DNA of 64,000 bases. Source: Leptospira biflexa (GTDB lineage Bacteria; Spirochaetota; UBA4802; UB4802). A program made the translations under genes and the position numbers. Below the pieces are notes generated by a model that was given only the letters and a program-made list of their open reading frames with translations, was not told the origin of the DNA and did not search any database. Each line of letters starts with the position of its first letter. The first letter of the stretch is position 1. Below, in pieces: positions 26,999 to 36,129 of the stretch. The DNA lies in NCBI GenBank assembly GCA_020721905.1, contig DYLU01000003.1:25609-89608 (forward strand), written 5' to 3'.

Positions 26999-28810
26999 AT
27001 GATGCGTAAAGTGAAATCTCTGTTTGTTGTAATGTTGCTTATAGGTGTTGCTGCATGTGCCAGTTATGATTATAACAAGCAGATAGCTGAAGTTGAAAAA
27101 ATGTTTTATGCGGGGCAATATAAAGAAGCAGCTCGCAAATTGCTCCCTATGGTTAATACAAAATCAAAAGATCAGCTTCTTTACATGATGGAATGTGGTT
27201 TAATGTTGCAGGTTGCCGGAGATTATGAAAACAGCACTAAAGTACTAACCGAAGCAGCTAAAATTGGTGACCAGATCACAGTAAGCCTGAGCAAGCAGGC
27301 AGCGTCACTTTTGCTTAATGAAACCACAACCAACTACAATGGTGAGGACTTTGAACGTGTTCTGATCCACATGTACCTTGGCATAAACTATCTCATGCTC
27401 TCAAAGCCGGATGAAGCACGTGTGGAGTTTAAAAAAGTCAATGATATGCTTCGTGACATAAACGTAACAACCGGTAAATCTTATAAACAAAATTTAATGG
27501 CAAAATACCTGACTGCTATTGCTTTTGAGCTGAGTGCTGATCTTGATAATGACATGAATGACCGCGAATTTGCATATATTGAGTACAAGCAAATTTATGA
27601 ACTCAATCCTGGATTATCAATGGTATATCGCGATCTTCAAAGGCTTTCCAGAAAGTTAGGGGATATGGAAGATTATAATAGCTGGATAGGAAAATTTGGC
27701 AAACAGGATGCAATACCCGGTAACGCAGGGGAGCTTATTGTCATAGTGCAGAATGGAATCGGTGCCATCAAGAAATCTCGTGGTCCACTTTTGTCTGATC
27801 AATCCATGAAGGCAACTATTCAGGTAACTCTTAATGGGATGTCTCTGGCTGAAGGTGTTACTGTTGCAGGCGTACTTCTGGCACTCCGCAATGCTGAAAA
27901 CCCAATACCAAAATTTGTAAAACGGGGCAATACTATCAACTACCTTATTGTCAATGCAAATGGCAAGGATGTTGGGCGTTCCATTATGCTGGAGGATGTT
28001 TCCACCACAGCAGTTAAAACACTTGAAGATGATTACGGGCGAATCTATGCCAAAGTAGCTGCCGGTATTGCAGTTAAAGCAGCTGCAGCTGTGGCTGCCG
28101 GGTATGCAGCAAAAAAATTAGCTGAAGAATCCAAAAAAATGGGTGGCTATGCAGGGCTTATTGGTGCGGTTGTTGGCACTGGCGTTGGTGTAGGATTATT
28201 ATCTCAAATAAAACCCGATCTCAGGTGCTGGCATACATTGCCTGAAAACTTTCAGCTTACCAGGATATTCCTGCCACCAGGCAAATATACAATCACCTTT
28301 AAACTCGTTGATTATAGTGGAAATATTGTATCAACACAAGATGAAACTATAGAGATTAAATCCGGAAAGAAGGTGTTCCTTAACAAACGAATACTCCCCA
28401 CCAGAGGTGTGTCCCGGTTTTCAATGGATATTGAACCCGGCACAGGCAAGGGTTATTTAGGAGCAAAAATAAAATCTATGACCGAAGAGAAAGCCCGTGA
28501 ACTCGGGCTTTCTTCTCCCTCTCTTCCTCGTGTTTATGTTCATAAAGTCATTCCCGAAAGCCCTGCTGCACAAGCAGGCATACAGCCTGATGATGTTATA
28601 ATTTTAGCTGATGGTAAATTGATTGAGAAACCCCAGGATTTAATTCAGATTGTAAGAAACACTCAAACAGGACAAACATTACACTTACTGGTAATTCGCA
28701 ATAAATCCCGAATGCAAATTCCTGTTATTATTGGCACTGCACCGGAAAAAGTTTATAATGCCACTATCCCATCCAATCCTGGTGACAAGAGTTCAGAAAC
28801 ATCGGAATAG
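26999..28810 (+). CDS. Lipoprotein with TPR-like N-terminus, glycine-zipper segment and C-terminal PDZ domain
   Basis: 603 residues; lipobox VAAC (Cys20). Residues 25-230 contain helical repeats (YAGQYKEAARKLLPMV, YLGINYLMLSKPDEARVEFK) as in the COG3014-type lipoproteins. An Ala/Gly-rich hydrophobic stretch follows at about 353-405 (KVAAGIAVKAAAAVAAGYAA, then GLIGAVVGTGVGVGLL). A PDZ domain ends the protein (residues about 490-590) with GYLGAKIKSM and PAAQAGIQPDDVIILADG. No trypsin-like protease domain is present, so this is an adaptor rather than DegP. Tandem with the LpoB-like gene. Confidence 0.8.
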   Translation: MMRKVKSLFVVMLLIGVAACASYDYNKQIAEVEKMFYAGQYKEAARKLLPMVNTKSKDQLLYMMECGLMLQVAGDYENSTKVLTEAAKIGDQITVSLSKQAASLLLNETTTNYNGEDFERVLIHMYLGINYLMLSKPDEARVEFKKVNDMLRDINVTTGKSYKQNLMAKYLTAIAFELSADLDNDMNDREFAYIEYKQIYELNPGLSMVYRDLQRLSRKLGDMEDYNSWIGKFGKQDAIPGNAGELIVIVQNGIGAIKKSRGPLLSDQSMKATIQVTLNGMSLAEGVTVAGVLLALRNAENPIPKFVKRGNTINYLIVNANGKDVGRSIMLEDVSTTAVKTLEDDYGRIYAKVAAGIAVKAAAAVAAGYAAKKLAEESKKMGGYAGLIGAVVGTGVGVGLLSQIKPDLRCWHTLPENFQLTRIFLPPGKYTITFKLVDYSGNIVSTQDETIEIKSGKKVFLNKRILPTRGVSRFSMDIEPGTGKGYLGAKIKSMTEEKARELGLSSPSLPRVYVHKVIPESPAAQAGIQPDDVIILADGKLIEKPQDLIQIVRNTQTGQTLHLLVIRNKSRMQIPVIIGTAPEKVYNATIPSNPGDKSSETSE

Positions 28811-28897
28811 GCTTCCCTGAGCAAATTTATTTTTTATATTTTTTATTGCAAAAAAATATACCCTCCATGTGATGGTTATTACATAAAGGTATGTTTT

Positions 28898-30754
28898 ATG
28901 CACAATAACCATAATAGCATGGTTCCCATAAAGGATATGACTATTCGCACAGCCACTGAAATGGTATTACTGTTTCAGTTACCCGCATGTGTGATACGTG
29001 TTTCAGGCGAAGTTATAGCTTCAAATAACGCTTTTTCTGATCTTGTGAATGTAAAAAACCTGTCTCTTGATATTACCCATCCTTTTTATCCAGAATACCG
29101 GAAACAACTTGCAACCTCGTATTTAAAGGCATTAAAAGGCATATCCAGACAATGTTTTGCGGTTTTTCGTAATAAAGATAACCAGCGTGTTTCAACTGAA
29201 ATTTATATTTTCCCCATATTTCAGGATACCGTAATTGTTGCTCTTTTTGTACTTTTACAGATAGTTGATGAGAGAATACTATCGTTTGATAAATCAACCG
29301 GCACCATTATCAGTCAGGAAAATAAAAATTACGAAACATTGCTTTATGAATATTCACCATTCCCAATTTTGCAGATTGATCAATCAGGCAATATTGTTAA
29401 AGCAAGCCCATCAGTACAGGAGCTTATAGGCTACGAAATAGAAGATTTAATGAAGAATAGAAATCTTCTCTATCGCGCTTTGAACCACTATGATTTTAAC
29501 CGCATGCGCCTAACGCTATCTCAAATATTCGATGGAAGCATTGGATACAAACGAATTGGCGAAATACGGTTTATAACAAAAGACAAAGACGAAAGATGGG
29601 TTAATGCAACCTGTTATCCTGTTCACATTCAGGGTACCCCCCCAATTGTTGAGATTATTCTGGAAGATATTACCAGAATAAAGCGTATGGAATTCCAGTT
29701 GCAGCAGCTCAGCAGATTTCATATTATTGGTGATCTGACAAAAGGATTTCTTCATTCATTCAACAACATAATCAATATAATGTTAAATAAAGCTCAGTGG
29801 CTATTGCAAATTACAGATAAGCCTTCATTTCAGGAGGGCCTGAAACTTATTATTAAATCTTCAGAAGATGGTATTCAGCAAATTCGACGTATTGAAGAAT
29901 TTATTGACAGAGATAAATTAGAAGAAAAATGTGATATTAATGTCGTAGAATCAATTGAAGATGCAATTGAATTTGCAAAAATCCAGTTTAAGGTTGAAGA
30001 AGCACAAAAACAAAGATCTGTGGCTATTGAGCGGAGATATTTTTCACTCGTTAGTATGTATGGTGATCCCCATATATTCAGGGATCTGCTGCTTGCAACT
30101 ATTTTTAAAGTTGCTTCAGTAATAGCCACAAAAGGTGTTGTTGAAGTAACACTAAAAAAGAACAGTACGTTAACAATTGCAATCAAAGCAAAAAAAGAAT
30201 CATTCGACATTAAAGATGAGTTTGAATTTATTTCAACCATTGATCTTTCAAAATTAGCCGAGCAAAATCATGCCAAACTGATAGAGGAAGAATCCTTACA
30301 GGATTACTCAATTACCATTATCCTCCCAGAAGATACTGTTTCAACACTTCCCCAGAAAGAACAACAAATCCCACAAATGAAATTACGCGACATGGATATA
30401 TGCATTGTGGAGGATGAACCGGCATTGCAGGAAATCATGTATGAAGTATTTGATTCACTTGGTAACAGGGTTTCAGTTTTTAATAACGCTGATCAGGCAT
30501 ATGAATCATTCAAAGTCAATAAATTTGATATTGTTATTGCTGATTACGGATTATCCGGTACCACAGGGCTGGAATTGTTAACGAAAATAAAAGAACAAAA
30601 AGAAGAAACAATAACCGTTCTGCTGACAGGATGGATTCTGAATAATATTAAGGCATACAAAAATGTCATTGATATATACATGCATAAGCCATTTAAATTA
30701 GATGTTCTCATTAATGAAATCTCCATTGAGATGTCCAAACGCCATACATATTGA
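28898..30754 (+). CDS. PAS-type hybrid sensor protein with degenerate kinase domain and intact receiver
   Basis: 618 residues, no transmembrane segment. Two PAS-like domains lie at about 25-130 and 145-265. A phosphoacceptor-type helix has FLHSFNNII with His286, similar to the HDFNN box of hybrid kinases. The ATPase region is eroded: the N-box position reads DLLLATIFKVAS with no Asn, and no DxGxG or GxGLGL box is present. The C-terminal receiver is complete, with the acidic pocket at about 504, phospho-Asp549 in VIADYGLSG and Lys597 in MHKPF. It probably cannot phosphorylate itself and may act as a phosphotransfer or scaffold protein. Confidence 0.8.
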   Translation: MHNNHNSMVPIKDMTIRTATEMVLLFQLPACVIRVSGEVIASNNAFSDLVNVKNLSLDITHPFYPEYRKQLATSYLKALKGISRQCFAVFRNKDNQRVSTEIYIFPIFQDTVIVALFVLLQIVDERILSFDKSTGTIISQENKNYETLLYEYSPFPILQIDQSGNIVKASPSVQELIGYEIEDLMKNRNLLYRALNHYDFNRMRLTLSQIFDGSIGYKRIGEIRFITKDKDERWVNATCYPVHIQGTPPIVEIILEDITRIKRMEFQLQQLSRFHIIGDLTKGFLHSFNNIINIMLNKAQWLLQITDKPSFQEGLKLIIKSSEDGIQQIRRIEEFIDRDKLEEKCDINVVESIEDAIEFAKIQFKVEEAQKQRSVAIERRYFSLVSMYGDPHIFRDLLLATIFKVASVIATKGVVEVTLKKNSTLTIAIKAKKESFDIKDEFEFISTIDLSKLAEQNHAKLIEEESLQDYSITIILPEDTVSTLPQKEQQIPQMKLRDMDICIVEDEPALQEIMYEVFDSLGNRVSVFNNADQAYESFKVNKFDIVIADYGLSGTTGLELLTKIKEQKEETITVLLTGWILNNIKAYKNVIDIYMHKPFKLDVLINEISIEMSKRHTY

Positions 30755-30757
30755 TAA

Positions 30758-31747
30758 TCACAGTATATTACTCATTTTTTCCATCATATCTTTTTTCCCC
30801 AATGCCACGATAATATCACCTGCTTCTATAACTTCTGATGACTGAGGGTTAAAAATCATTTTTCCCTGCGTCTTTTTTATTGCAACAATTATTACCCCAT
30901 AATCTTTTCTTAAATTGCTTTCTATTAAACTTTTCCCAACCATTGGAGATTCATGACCAACTTTCAGTTCCTCCATTGCCAGCCCTAACTGCGAATCCAT
31001 CATAGCAGTATCTAAAAAATCAACTACCGTAGGGCGCGTTAAAACCTCAGCCATACGTTTACCCCCAATCTTGTAAGGGAGCATAACCCTGCTTGCACCT
31101 GCTCTCAGCAGCTTAACCTCAGATTTTTCATCTGACCCACGGGATAATATAAAAATATCATTGCGTAGCCCACGGGCAGTTAACACAATGTACACATTGT
31201 CAGCATCAGACATTACAGCAGTTACCAACCCTCTGGCTTTCATTATTCCTGCCTTCAGCAAGGCTTCTTCACTTGTAGCATCCATTGCAACAAAAAGATA
31301 TCCTAACTTTTCAAGTTCTTCAATAGCAGCCGGATTATTCTCAATAACTACAAATGGAACTTTCCGGTCAAAAAGCTCTTTGCATATAAGCTTGCCTATT
31401 CTACCATAGCCACAAATAATATAATGGTTCTGTAATGATTGAATATGTCGTCCCAATTTTTTCCTCCCAAATTCTTTTCGTAGTTCCCCTTCAATAATCA
31501 TACGTAACAGTGTTCCAATAGCATAAGCGCTGATTGAAACACCACTCAAAATTATTATAATGGTAATAATGCGTCCATACGTAGTTAATGGTTTAACTTC
31601 CTGAAAACCAACCGTACTGATGGTTATCATTGTCATATAGAAGGCATCAAATGGTTTCATATTTTCAAACAGGTAAAACCCTGCAGTCCCAAATCCAATA
31701 GTACCCAGCAGGAGCATTAAAGCCATTCGCAATTTTTTTAATTCCAT
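30758..31747 (-). CDS. Two-TM potassium channel with RCK (TrkA-N/TrkA-C) domain
   Basis: 329 residues. TM1 at about 9-28, a pore loop with TISTVGFQEV and TM2 at about 59-85 form a KcsA/MthK-like pore. The selectivity filter reads TVGF, a variant of TVGYG. An RCK domain follows with the Rossmann motif IICGYGRIGKLI (about 112) and an acidic VIENNP turn, then a TrkA-C domain at about 240-329. Expected to open a K+ pore in the inner membrane in response to a bound ligand. AAGGA lies 6 bases upstream of the ATG. Confidence 0.88.
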   Translation of the reverse strand: MELKKLRMALMLLLGTIGFGTAGFYLFENMKPFDAFYMTMITISTVGFQEVKPLTTYGRIITIIIILSGVSISAYAIGTLLRMIIEGELRKEFGRKKLGRHIQSLQNHYIICGYGRIGKLICKELFDRKVPFVVIENNPAAIEELEKLGYLFVAMDATSEEALLKAGIMKARGLVTAVMSDADNVYIVLTARGLRNDIFILSRGSDEKSEVKLLRAGASRVMLPYKIGGKRMAEVLTRPTVVDFLDTAMMDSQLGLAMEELKVGHESPMVGKSLIESNLRKDYGVIIVAIKKTQGKMIFNPQSSEVIEAGDIIVALGKKDMMEKMSNIL

Positions 31748-31963
31748 AAAAGTCCTTACATATTTACTGATGTAGTTGTTCTTACGTTAGAATATGTGTG
31801 TAAAATTATGAACAATTGTAAATAATTTTTTAAAAAAAATAAAATTATATTTGATTTTTATGTAATACTATTATAGCTTTTCTAAAAATACAGTATATTA
31901 TAAAATAGACTTTCAGATGTTTCCTTAAAGTAGAAAAATACATTTTTAATGAGAGGTGATGTT

Positions 31964-32920
31964 ATGGCAGCATTTCAACACAGTACAGGCACATTTATTG
32001 GTAAAGGTGGTATAGAAATATTTTTTCAGCAGTGGGAAGTAGCCAACCCAAAAGCAGTCCTTGTTATTGTCCATGGCCTGGGTGAACATTCAGGCCGATA
32101 TGGCAACCTCATCGATGCTTTGCAGAATAAGGGTATTGCAATCTTTGGACTTGACCACAGGGGTTTTGGCCGAAGTGGAGGCAAGCGGGGTCATGTCGAC
32201 AGTTTTATGGATTATATCTATGACTTAAAGATCTTTGTCAACATGATCAGGGATAAATACCCTCATAAGCCGGTTATTATGTTAGGCCATTCAATGGGTG
32301 GCGTGCTGGCGCTTAAATATGCACTTACTCATGCTGAAGATCTGGATGCACTCATTCTCTCTTCACCTGGCCTTGTCCCGGCAATTAAAGTCCCTGCATG
32401 GAAAAAGAATCTGGCAATATTTCTTTCTTCCAGAATTCCTTCATTAACCATGCCATCGGGTTTAGATGCAACAACTATCTCCCGTGATACGGAAGTTGTT
32501 AAACAGTATTTAGACGACCCACTTGTCCATGACAAAGTAACACCCCGGTTTTATGTAGAAATGATGAATACAATCGATGAATGTATTAATAGGTGCGGAG
32601 AGATTAAGCATCCATTATTACTGTTCCATGGAACTGCAGATGCACTTGTATTAGATGAGGCAAGTAAAATTGTATACGAGAAAGCCAGTTCAAAAGACAA
32701 AACACTTAAACTTTTTGAAGGCTTATATCATGAAACAATGAATGAACTTGAACCTGAACGCAAGAAAGTACTTAAAGTTGTTACTGACTGGATTGTTGCC
32801 CATGCAAAAAAAACCAGCCCAACCAAACCAAAACCAGCATCAAAACCTGAAAAAAAAGCAGCACCAAAAAAGGTAACTAAGAGCAAACCCAGTATTGCAA
32901 AAAAAGCTAAAAAGAAATAG
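31964..32920 (+). CDS. Monoacylglycerol lipase/lysophospholipase-like hydrolase with Lys-rich tail
   Basis: 318 residues of the alpha/beta-hydrolase group often called PldB/MGL. Oxyanion motif HGLGEHSGRY at 37-46, nucleophile Ser110 in GHSMGG, Asp226 in HGTADALV and His256 in LYHETMNE complete the triad. The last 40 residues are Lys, Pro, Ala and Ser, like histone H1 tails (KPKPASKPEKKAAPKK), and are extra to the enzyme fold. I chose ATG 31964, placed 6 bases after GAGGTG, rather than the ATG at 31949 that precedes that box. A bidirectional terminator follows. Confidence 0.88.
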   Translation: MAAFQHSTGTFIGKGGIEIFFQQWEVANPKAVLVIVHGLGEHSGRYGNLIDALQNKGIAIFGLDHRGFGRSGGKRGHVDSFMDYIYDLKIFVNMIRDKYPHKPVIMLGHSMGGVLALKYALTHAEDLDALILSSPGLVPAIKVPAWKKNLAIFLSSRIPSLTMPSGLDATTISRDTEVVKQYLDDPLVHDKVTPRFYVEMMNTIDECINRCGEIKHPLLLFHGTADALVLDEASKIVYEKASSKDKTLKLFEGLYHETMNELEPERKKVLKVVTDWIVAHAKKTSPTKPKPASKPEKKAAPKKVTKSKPSIAKKAKKK

Positions 32921-32986
32921 TTCTATAGTAAACTGGAAGTTAGCATTCAAAACTATCCCTTAGATATAAATAAAAGTGTAAAATAA

Positions 32987-33012
32987 AAAGCCGGGTGGGA
33001 GAGCCCGGCTTT
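32987..33012. terminator. Bidirectional intrinsic terminator
   Basis: AAAGCCGGG pairs perfectly with CCCGGCTTT around an 8-base loop. TTTC follows on the plus strand and TTTTATTTTAC on the minus strand. It separates the convergent lipase and flaB genes. Confidence 0.85.
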
Positions 33013-33043
33013 CTACTGTGGTGTTGCGATGATAGCTCAAGCT

Positions 33044-33892
33044 TTATTTCAGGAGTTGTAATACTGTTTGGGATTTGGTATTTGCCTGTGCAAGCATAGC
33101 AGTTGCAGCCTGTGTAAGTATCTGATTTTTTGTAAATTCTGCCATTTGCTCTGCCATATCAGTATCACGTATACGACTTTCTGAAGCCTGAATATTTTCA
33201 TAGGCATTCATTAAACCTTTAGCGGCATGCTCTAACCTGTTGTAATATGCACCCAAGTCTGCTCTTTGTTTTGAAATTTGCCGCAATGCCTCATCAGCTA
33301 AACCAATAACCGCATTGGCTTTGCCCGGAGTGGATATTGAAATAAATGTAAGTGTAACAGGGTTTCGTAACCCTAAAGCAGCAGTAGTCATTGTTTCAAT
33401 GAATACCCTTTCGCGCTGATGCATATTAGGCCCCATATGGAACCACATTGAAGCTGATGGATGAAGCCGTGCAAAAGCGCCAGTTAACAGCTTCATTTTG
33501 TTAAATTCAGCCTGTGATGCAATACGGTCAATTTCATCAACAAGCTCTGACACTTCCACCTGAATCTGCTGCCTGTCTTCAGGTGTGTAAATACCGTTTG
33601 CAGACTGTACTGCTAAAACCCTGATTCTCTGCAGTATATCATGTACTTCCTGCAAATACCCTTCTGCAGTCTGAATCATTGACATACCATCTTCAGTATT
33701 TCGTTCAGCCTGCCGTAATCCCTGAATCTGGGAACGCATTTTTTCGGACACGGCTAATCCGGATGCATCATCACCTGCTTTGTTGATGCGCATCCCCGAT
33801 GAAAGCTTTTCCATGTCCTTGGTGATTGCCCAATCATGAAATTTCAGCGTTCGGTGGGCAAAAATTGCGCTGATGTTGTGGTTTATAATCAT
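33044..33892 (-). CDS. flaB: Periplasmic flagellar filament core protein FlaB
   Basis: 282 residues, flagellin with complete N- and C-terminal D0/D1 domains: [16 protein letters not shown] at the start, [21 protein letters not shown], the segment [21 protein letters not shown], and at the end [20 protein letters not shown]. The middle has only a short insertion with [11 protein letters not shown], so it lacks surface D2/D3 domains, as expected for a spirochaete endoflagellum in the periplasm. That middle segment is the best taxonomic marker in the window. A perfect GGAGG precedes the ATG and a regulatory leader is listed separately. No other flagellar gene is nearby. Confidence 0.96.
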   Translation of the reverse strand: MIINHNISAIFAHRTLKFHDWAITKDMEKLSSGMRINKAGDDASGLAVSEKMRSQIQGLRQAERNTEDGMSMIQTAEGYLQEVHDILQRIRVLAVQSANGIYTPEDRQQIQVEVSELVDEIDRIASQAEFNKMKLLTGAFARLHPSASMWFHMGPNMHQRERVFIETMTTAALGLRNPVTLTFISISTPGKANAVIGLADEALRQISKQRADLGAYYNRLEHAAKGLMNAYENIQASESRIRDTDMAEQMAEFTKNQILTQAATAMLAQANTKSQTVLQLLK

Positions 33893-33897
33893 GGTAT

Positions 33898-33930
33898 CCT
33901 CCTTGAACGATATACTATCATCCGTGATAG
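33898..33930 (-). promoter_or_regulatory. Candidate CsrA-binding leader of flaB
   Basis: In the flaB mRNA the 16-base hairpin CUAUCACGGAUGAUAG (33930 to 33915) presents ACGGA at its loop. Exactly 18 bases later another GGA lies in the Shine-Dalgarno AAGGAGG (33904 to 33898). A hairpin with ANGGA in the loop plus a second GGA in the ribosome-binding site is the known two-site geometry for repression by CsrA, as on Bacillus hag. A second small inverted repeat (AACTAT/ATAGTT, 33935-33950) lies directly upstream. Confidence 0.55.
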
Positions 33931-34220
33931 CATTAACTATATAAATAGTTCATTCCAAAGTTCGTCTTATTGAAAAAAACGACTGAGATAGAATATTGCT
34001 AATTATAAGCTATTATAAGCGTTTATTATAATATATGTTGTTATATTATCATGTTTTTATTGATTTCTATAATATAAAAAACTTTTAAAAATACTGCATT
34101 ATGCATTTATTCTGCTCCCGGCACCACAATTGTTCATTATGTGATATTATGTTTATAAACTAACAATTGAAAATAAATAGTGTAATTTTTTAAAATCTTT
34201 TTCTTGAATATAAATAAACA

Positions 34221-34249
34221 TTGGTAAACAGTGTATACTGTACTATTTT
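34221..34249 (+). promoter_or_regulatory. Candidate promoter of the class III cyclase
   Basis: TTGGTA at 34221-34226 and TATTTT at 34244-34249 have a 17-base spacer. They lie across an earlier in-frame TTG, which supports choosing the downstream ATG as the real start. Confidence 0.4.
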
Positions 34250-34274
34250 ATTTGAAAATCTCTCAAGAGGTTAT

Positions 34275-35738
34275 ATGAACACACATACTGATAAAATTTT
34301 TTCTCTGATTGAATCCATTCCCTTTTTATCAAACATCATAAAAAAAGGCGGTATCCGGTTAAAATGGGTTGTGACCGTATCCACATTAATGGTGATAGTC
34401 ATTGCAGCAATAAGCTTTTTATTGATAAGTATATCACAAAGAGCCCTGATAAAAGCCAATGACAAATTATGCCAGACTATCGCCTATAACATATCCTCTT
34501 CAGAAAGTTTTTTAACTGCAGAAAAAAGACCATTAAAGCGTTCCATTATTTTACAGGATATCGTTAATGGACTTTCAAAAACTAACATTGAAGGATTTGT
34601 TTATGCTGCCGTTTATGATACCCAGGGAATTATAGCTGAAAAAAAATATACGTATGCGGCCCATAGCAATGCAAAACTCCGTGGCACATACTACTCAAAA
34701 GGTCTTTTAAAGCAATTTAAATCAATACATACTACAGTTAAAGAAAAGATTGAACTCACTATTGATTCAAAACCAACAGTCTGTTACCGTTATCGTGTCC
34801 CCTTTGAGTTTTTCAAAGCTACAATTGGAATTATTGAGATAGTTTTTACTGAAGATGCAATTCTTGGCCCGGTCCACAGGGCACGGCTTGTAATGCTCAT
34901 TGTTGCAGTCATATTGTTGTCCTTGAGCATATATGCCGCAATGCAAATTGCCCGACAAATGGTAGAACCAATAGTGCAATTGACATCAGGTGTTATACGA
35001 GTAAAGAATGGTGACCTGTCTACCCGTCTTATTGTAACCACACATGATGAAATTGGCATTTTGACAGAAGAATTTAATGCGATGATCAATCACCTGCGTG
35101 AAAAGCTCAAAATGGAAAAATTTGTTTCCGAATCAACTATCTCCATGATTCGTGAAAAAAGAGACGATGAACTTGATCTTGGCGGGACAAGAAAAAATAT
35201 GGCTTTTCTTTTCTCAGATATCAGGGGCTTTACGGCCATGTCAGAGAAGCTCCCTCCTGAAGAAGTTGTAAACATTCTCAATGAATATCTTGACTTGCAG
35301 GCTTCAATAATCAAGAAACATGGTGGTGACATTGATAAATTTGTGGGCGATGAAATAATGGCTGTATTTGAAGATAAAAAGAAAGCCGACAGCGCCGTTG
35401 AAGCAGCTGTGGATATCATTGAATCCATTGAAAATCTAAACAAGAAGCGAGCCAGAGAAGGGAAAATAACTGTTACCGTGGGGATTGGTATCCATATGGG
35501 CGATATTGTTCATGGAAGGATGGGTTCAAAAGAGCGAATGGATTTTACATCCATAGGAGATGCTGTCAATCTGGCAGCACGGCTATGTTCCCATGCAGAT
35601 TCGCAAACTATACTGGTATCGCAGGAAATTACTGCCAGTCTCACCAAAAGAAAATTTAAAGGTAAAAAACTTGAACCTATCAAGGTTAAAGGAAAGGAAC
35701 ACCCCATACCCATTTTCCAGATAACCGGGAAAGCCTGA
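34275..35738 (+). CDS. Class III adenylate cyclase with membrane sensor and HAMP domain
   Basis: 487 residues. TM1 about 31-53 and TM2 about 197-219 flank a 140-residue periplasmic sensor. A HAMP domain follows (PIVQLTSGVIRVKNGDLSTR). The cyclase domain from about 305 has metal-binding Asp315 in LFSDIRGFTAM and Asp359 in KFVGDEIMAVF, and Lys in DIDKFVGD plus Asp in SIGDAVNLAARL at the base-recognition positions, which favours ATP over GTP. The Arg of the transition-state motif lies in LAARL. ATG 34275 has AGAGG 5 bases upstream. Confidence 0.92.
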   Translation: MNTHTDKIFSLIESIPFLSNIIKKGGIRLKWVVTVSTLMVIVIAAISFLLISISQRALIKANDKLCQTIAYNISSSESFLTAEKRPLKRSIILQDIVNGLSKTNIEGFVYAAVYDTQGIIAEKKYTYAAHSNAKLRGTYYSKGLLKQFKSIHTTVKEKIELTIDSKPTVCYRYRVPFEFFKATIGIIEIVFTEDAILGPVHRARLVMLIVAVILLSLSIYAAMQIARQMVEPIVQLTSGVIRVKNGDLSTRLIVTTHDEIGILTEEFNAMINHLREKLKMEKFVSESTISMIREKRDDELDLGGTRKNMAFLFSDIRGFTAMSEKLPPEEVVNILNEYLDLQASIIKKHGGDIDKFVGDEIMAVFEDKKKADSAVEAAVDIIESIENLNKKRAREGKITVTVGIGIHMGDIVHGRMGSKERMDFTSIGDAVNLAARLCSHADSQTILVSQEITASLTKRKFKGKKLEPIKVKGKEHPIPIFQITGKA

Positions 35739-35739
35739 A

Positions 35740-36129
35740 TCAATCCTGGTGTATAACAGGATAGAATTCTTTTCTGATAAAGTAGCTTATCTTGCGTAAA
35801 ATTTCTTTATATTGCTTTTTATTGTTTTTAATATTTTCAAACAATAGTGCACCCTGTATCAGGCTATCCAGATCCGACTGTGTTATGCCATGAGTATGCA
35901 GTTCGGCATGTTCGGTGGTGTTAAGAATCAGGTTATATTTTTTTGCAATTTCGTCCAGTATTATAATTTCAATTGAGATATCAAGATTATCTCCAATGGA
36001 ATTGCCAATTCTTAAGGCATGGTAGGCAAAATTATTTGTTAAAAACGAATTGGCATCCAGCTTTTTAGCAACCAACTCCGGAACGGTATGTGTTGCTAAA
36101 TAATTATTTAAAATTTCCAATCTATTCAT
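35740..36129 (-). CDS. Small helical protein of unknown function
   Basis: 129 residues, no signal peptide or TM segment. The sequence is largely amphipathic helix (RLEILNNYLATHTVPELVAK, then EILRKISYFIRKEF). The middle has NTTEHAELHTHGITQSDLD with three His within eight residues, which could bind a metal. A GGGGGAA box lies 8 bases before the ATG. Stop codons of this gene and the convergent cyclase are one base apart. No family recognised. Confidence 0.75.
   Translation of the reverse strand: MNRLEILNNYLATHTVPELVAKKLDANSFLTNNFAYHALRIGNSIGDNLDISIEIIILDEIAKKYNLILNTTEHAELHTHGITQSDLDSLIQGALLFENIKNNKKQYKEILRKISYFIRKEFYPVIHQD

Larger units (their letters stand above)
33893..34274. other. 382-base divergent intergenic region
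   Basis: Extremely AT-rich region between flaB and the class III cyclase. It includes the flaB leader on the minus strand and a candidate cyclase promoter on the plus strand, both listed separately. I searched the minus strand for a sigma-28 TAAA-N15-GCCGATAA promoter and found no convincing match. No RNA gene or open frame with a Shine-Dalgarno is seen. Confidence 0.5.
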
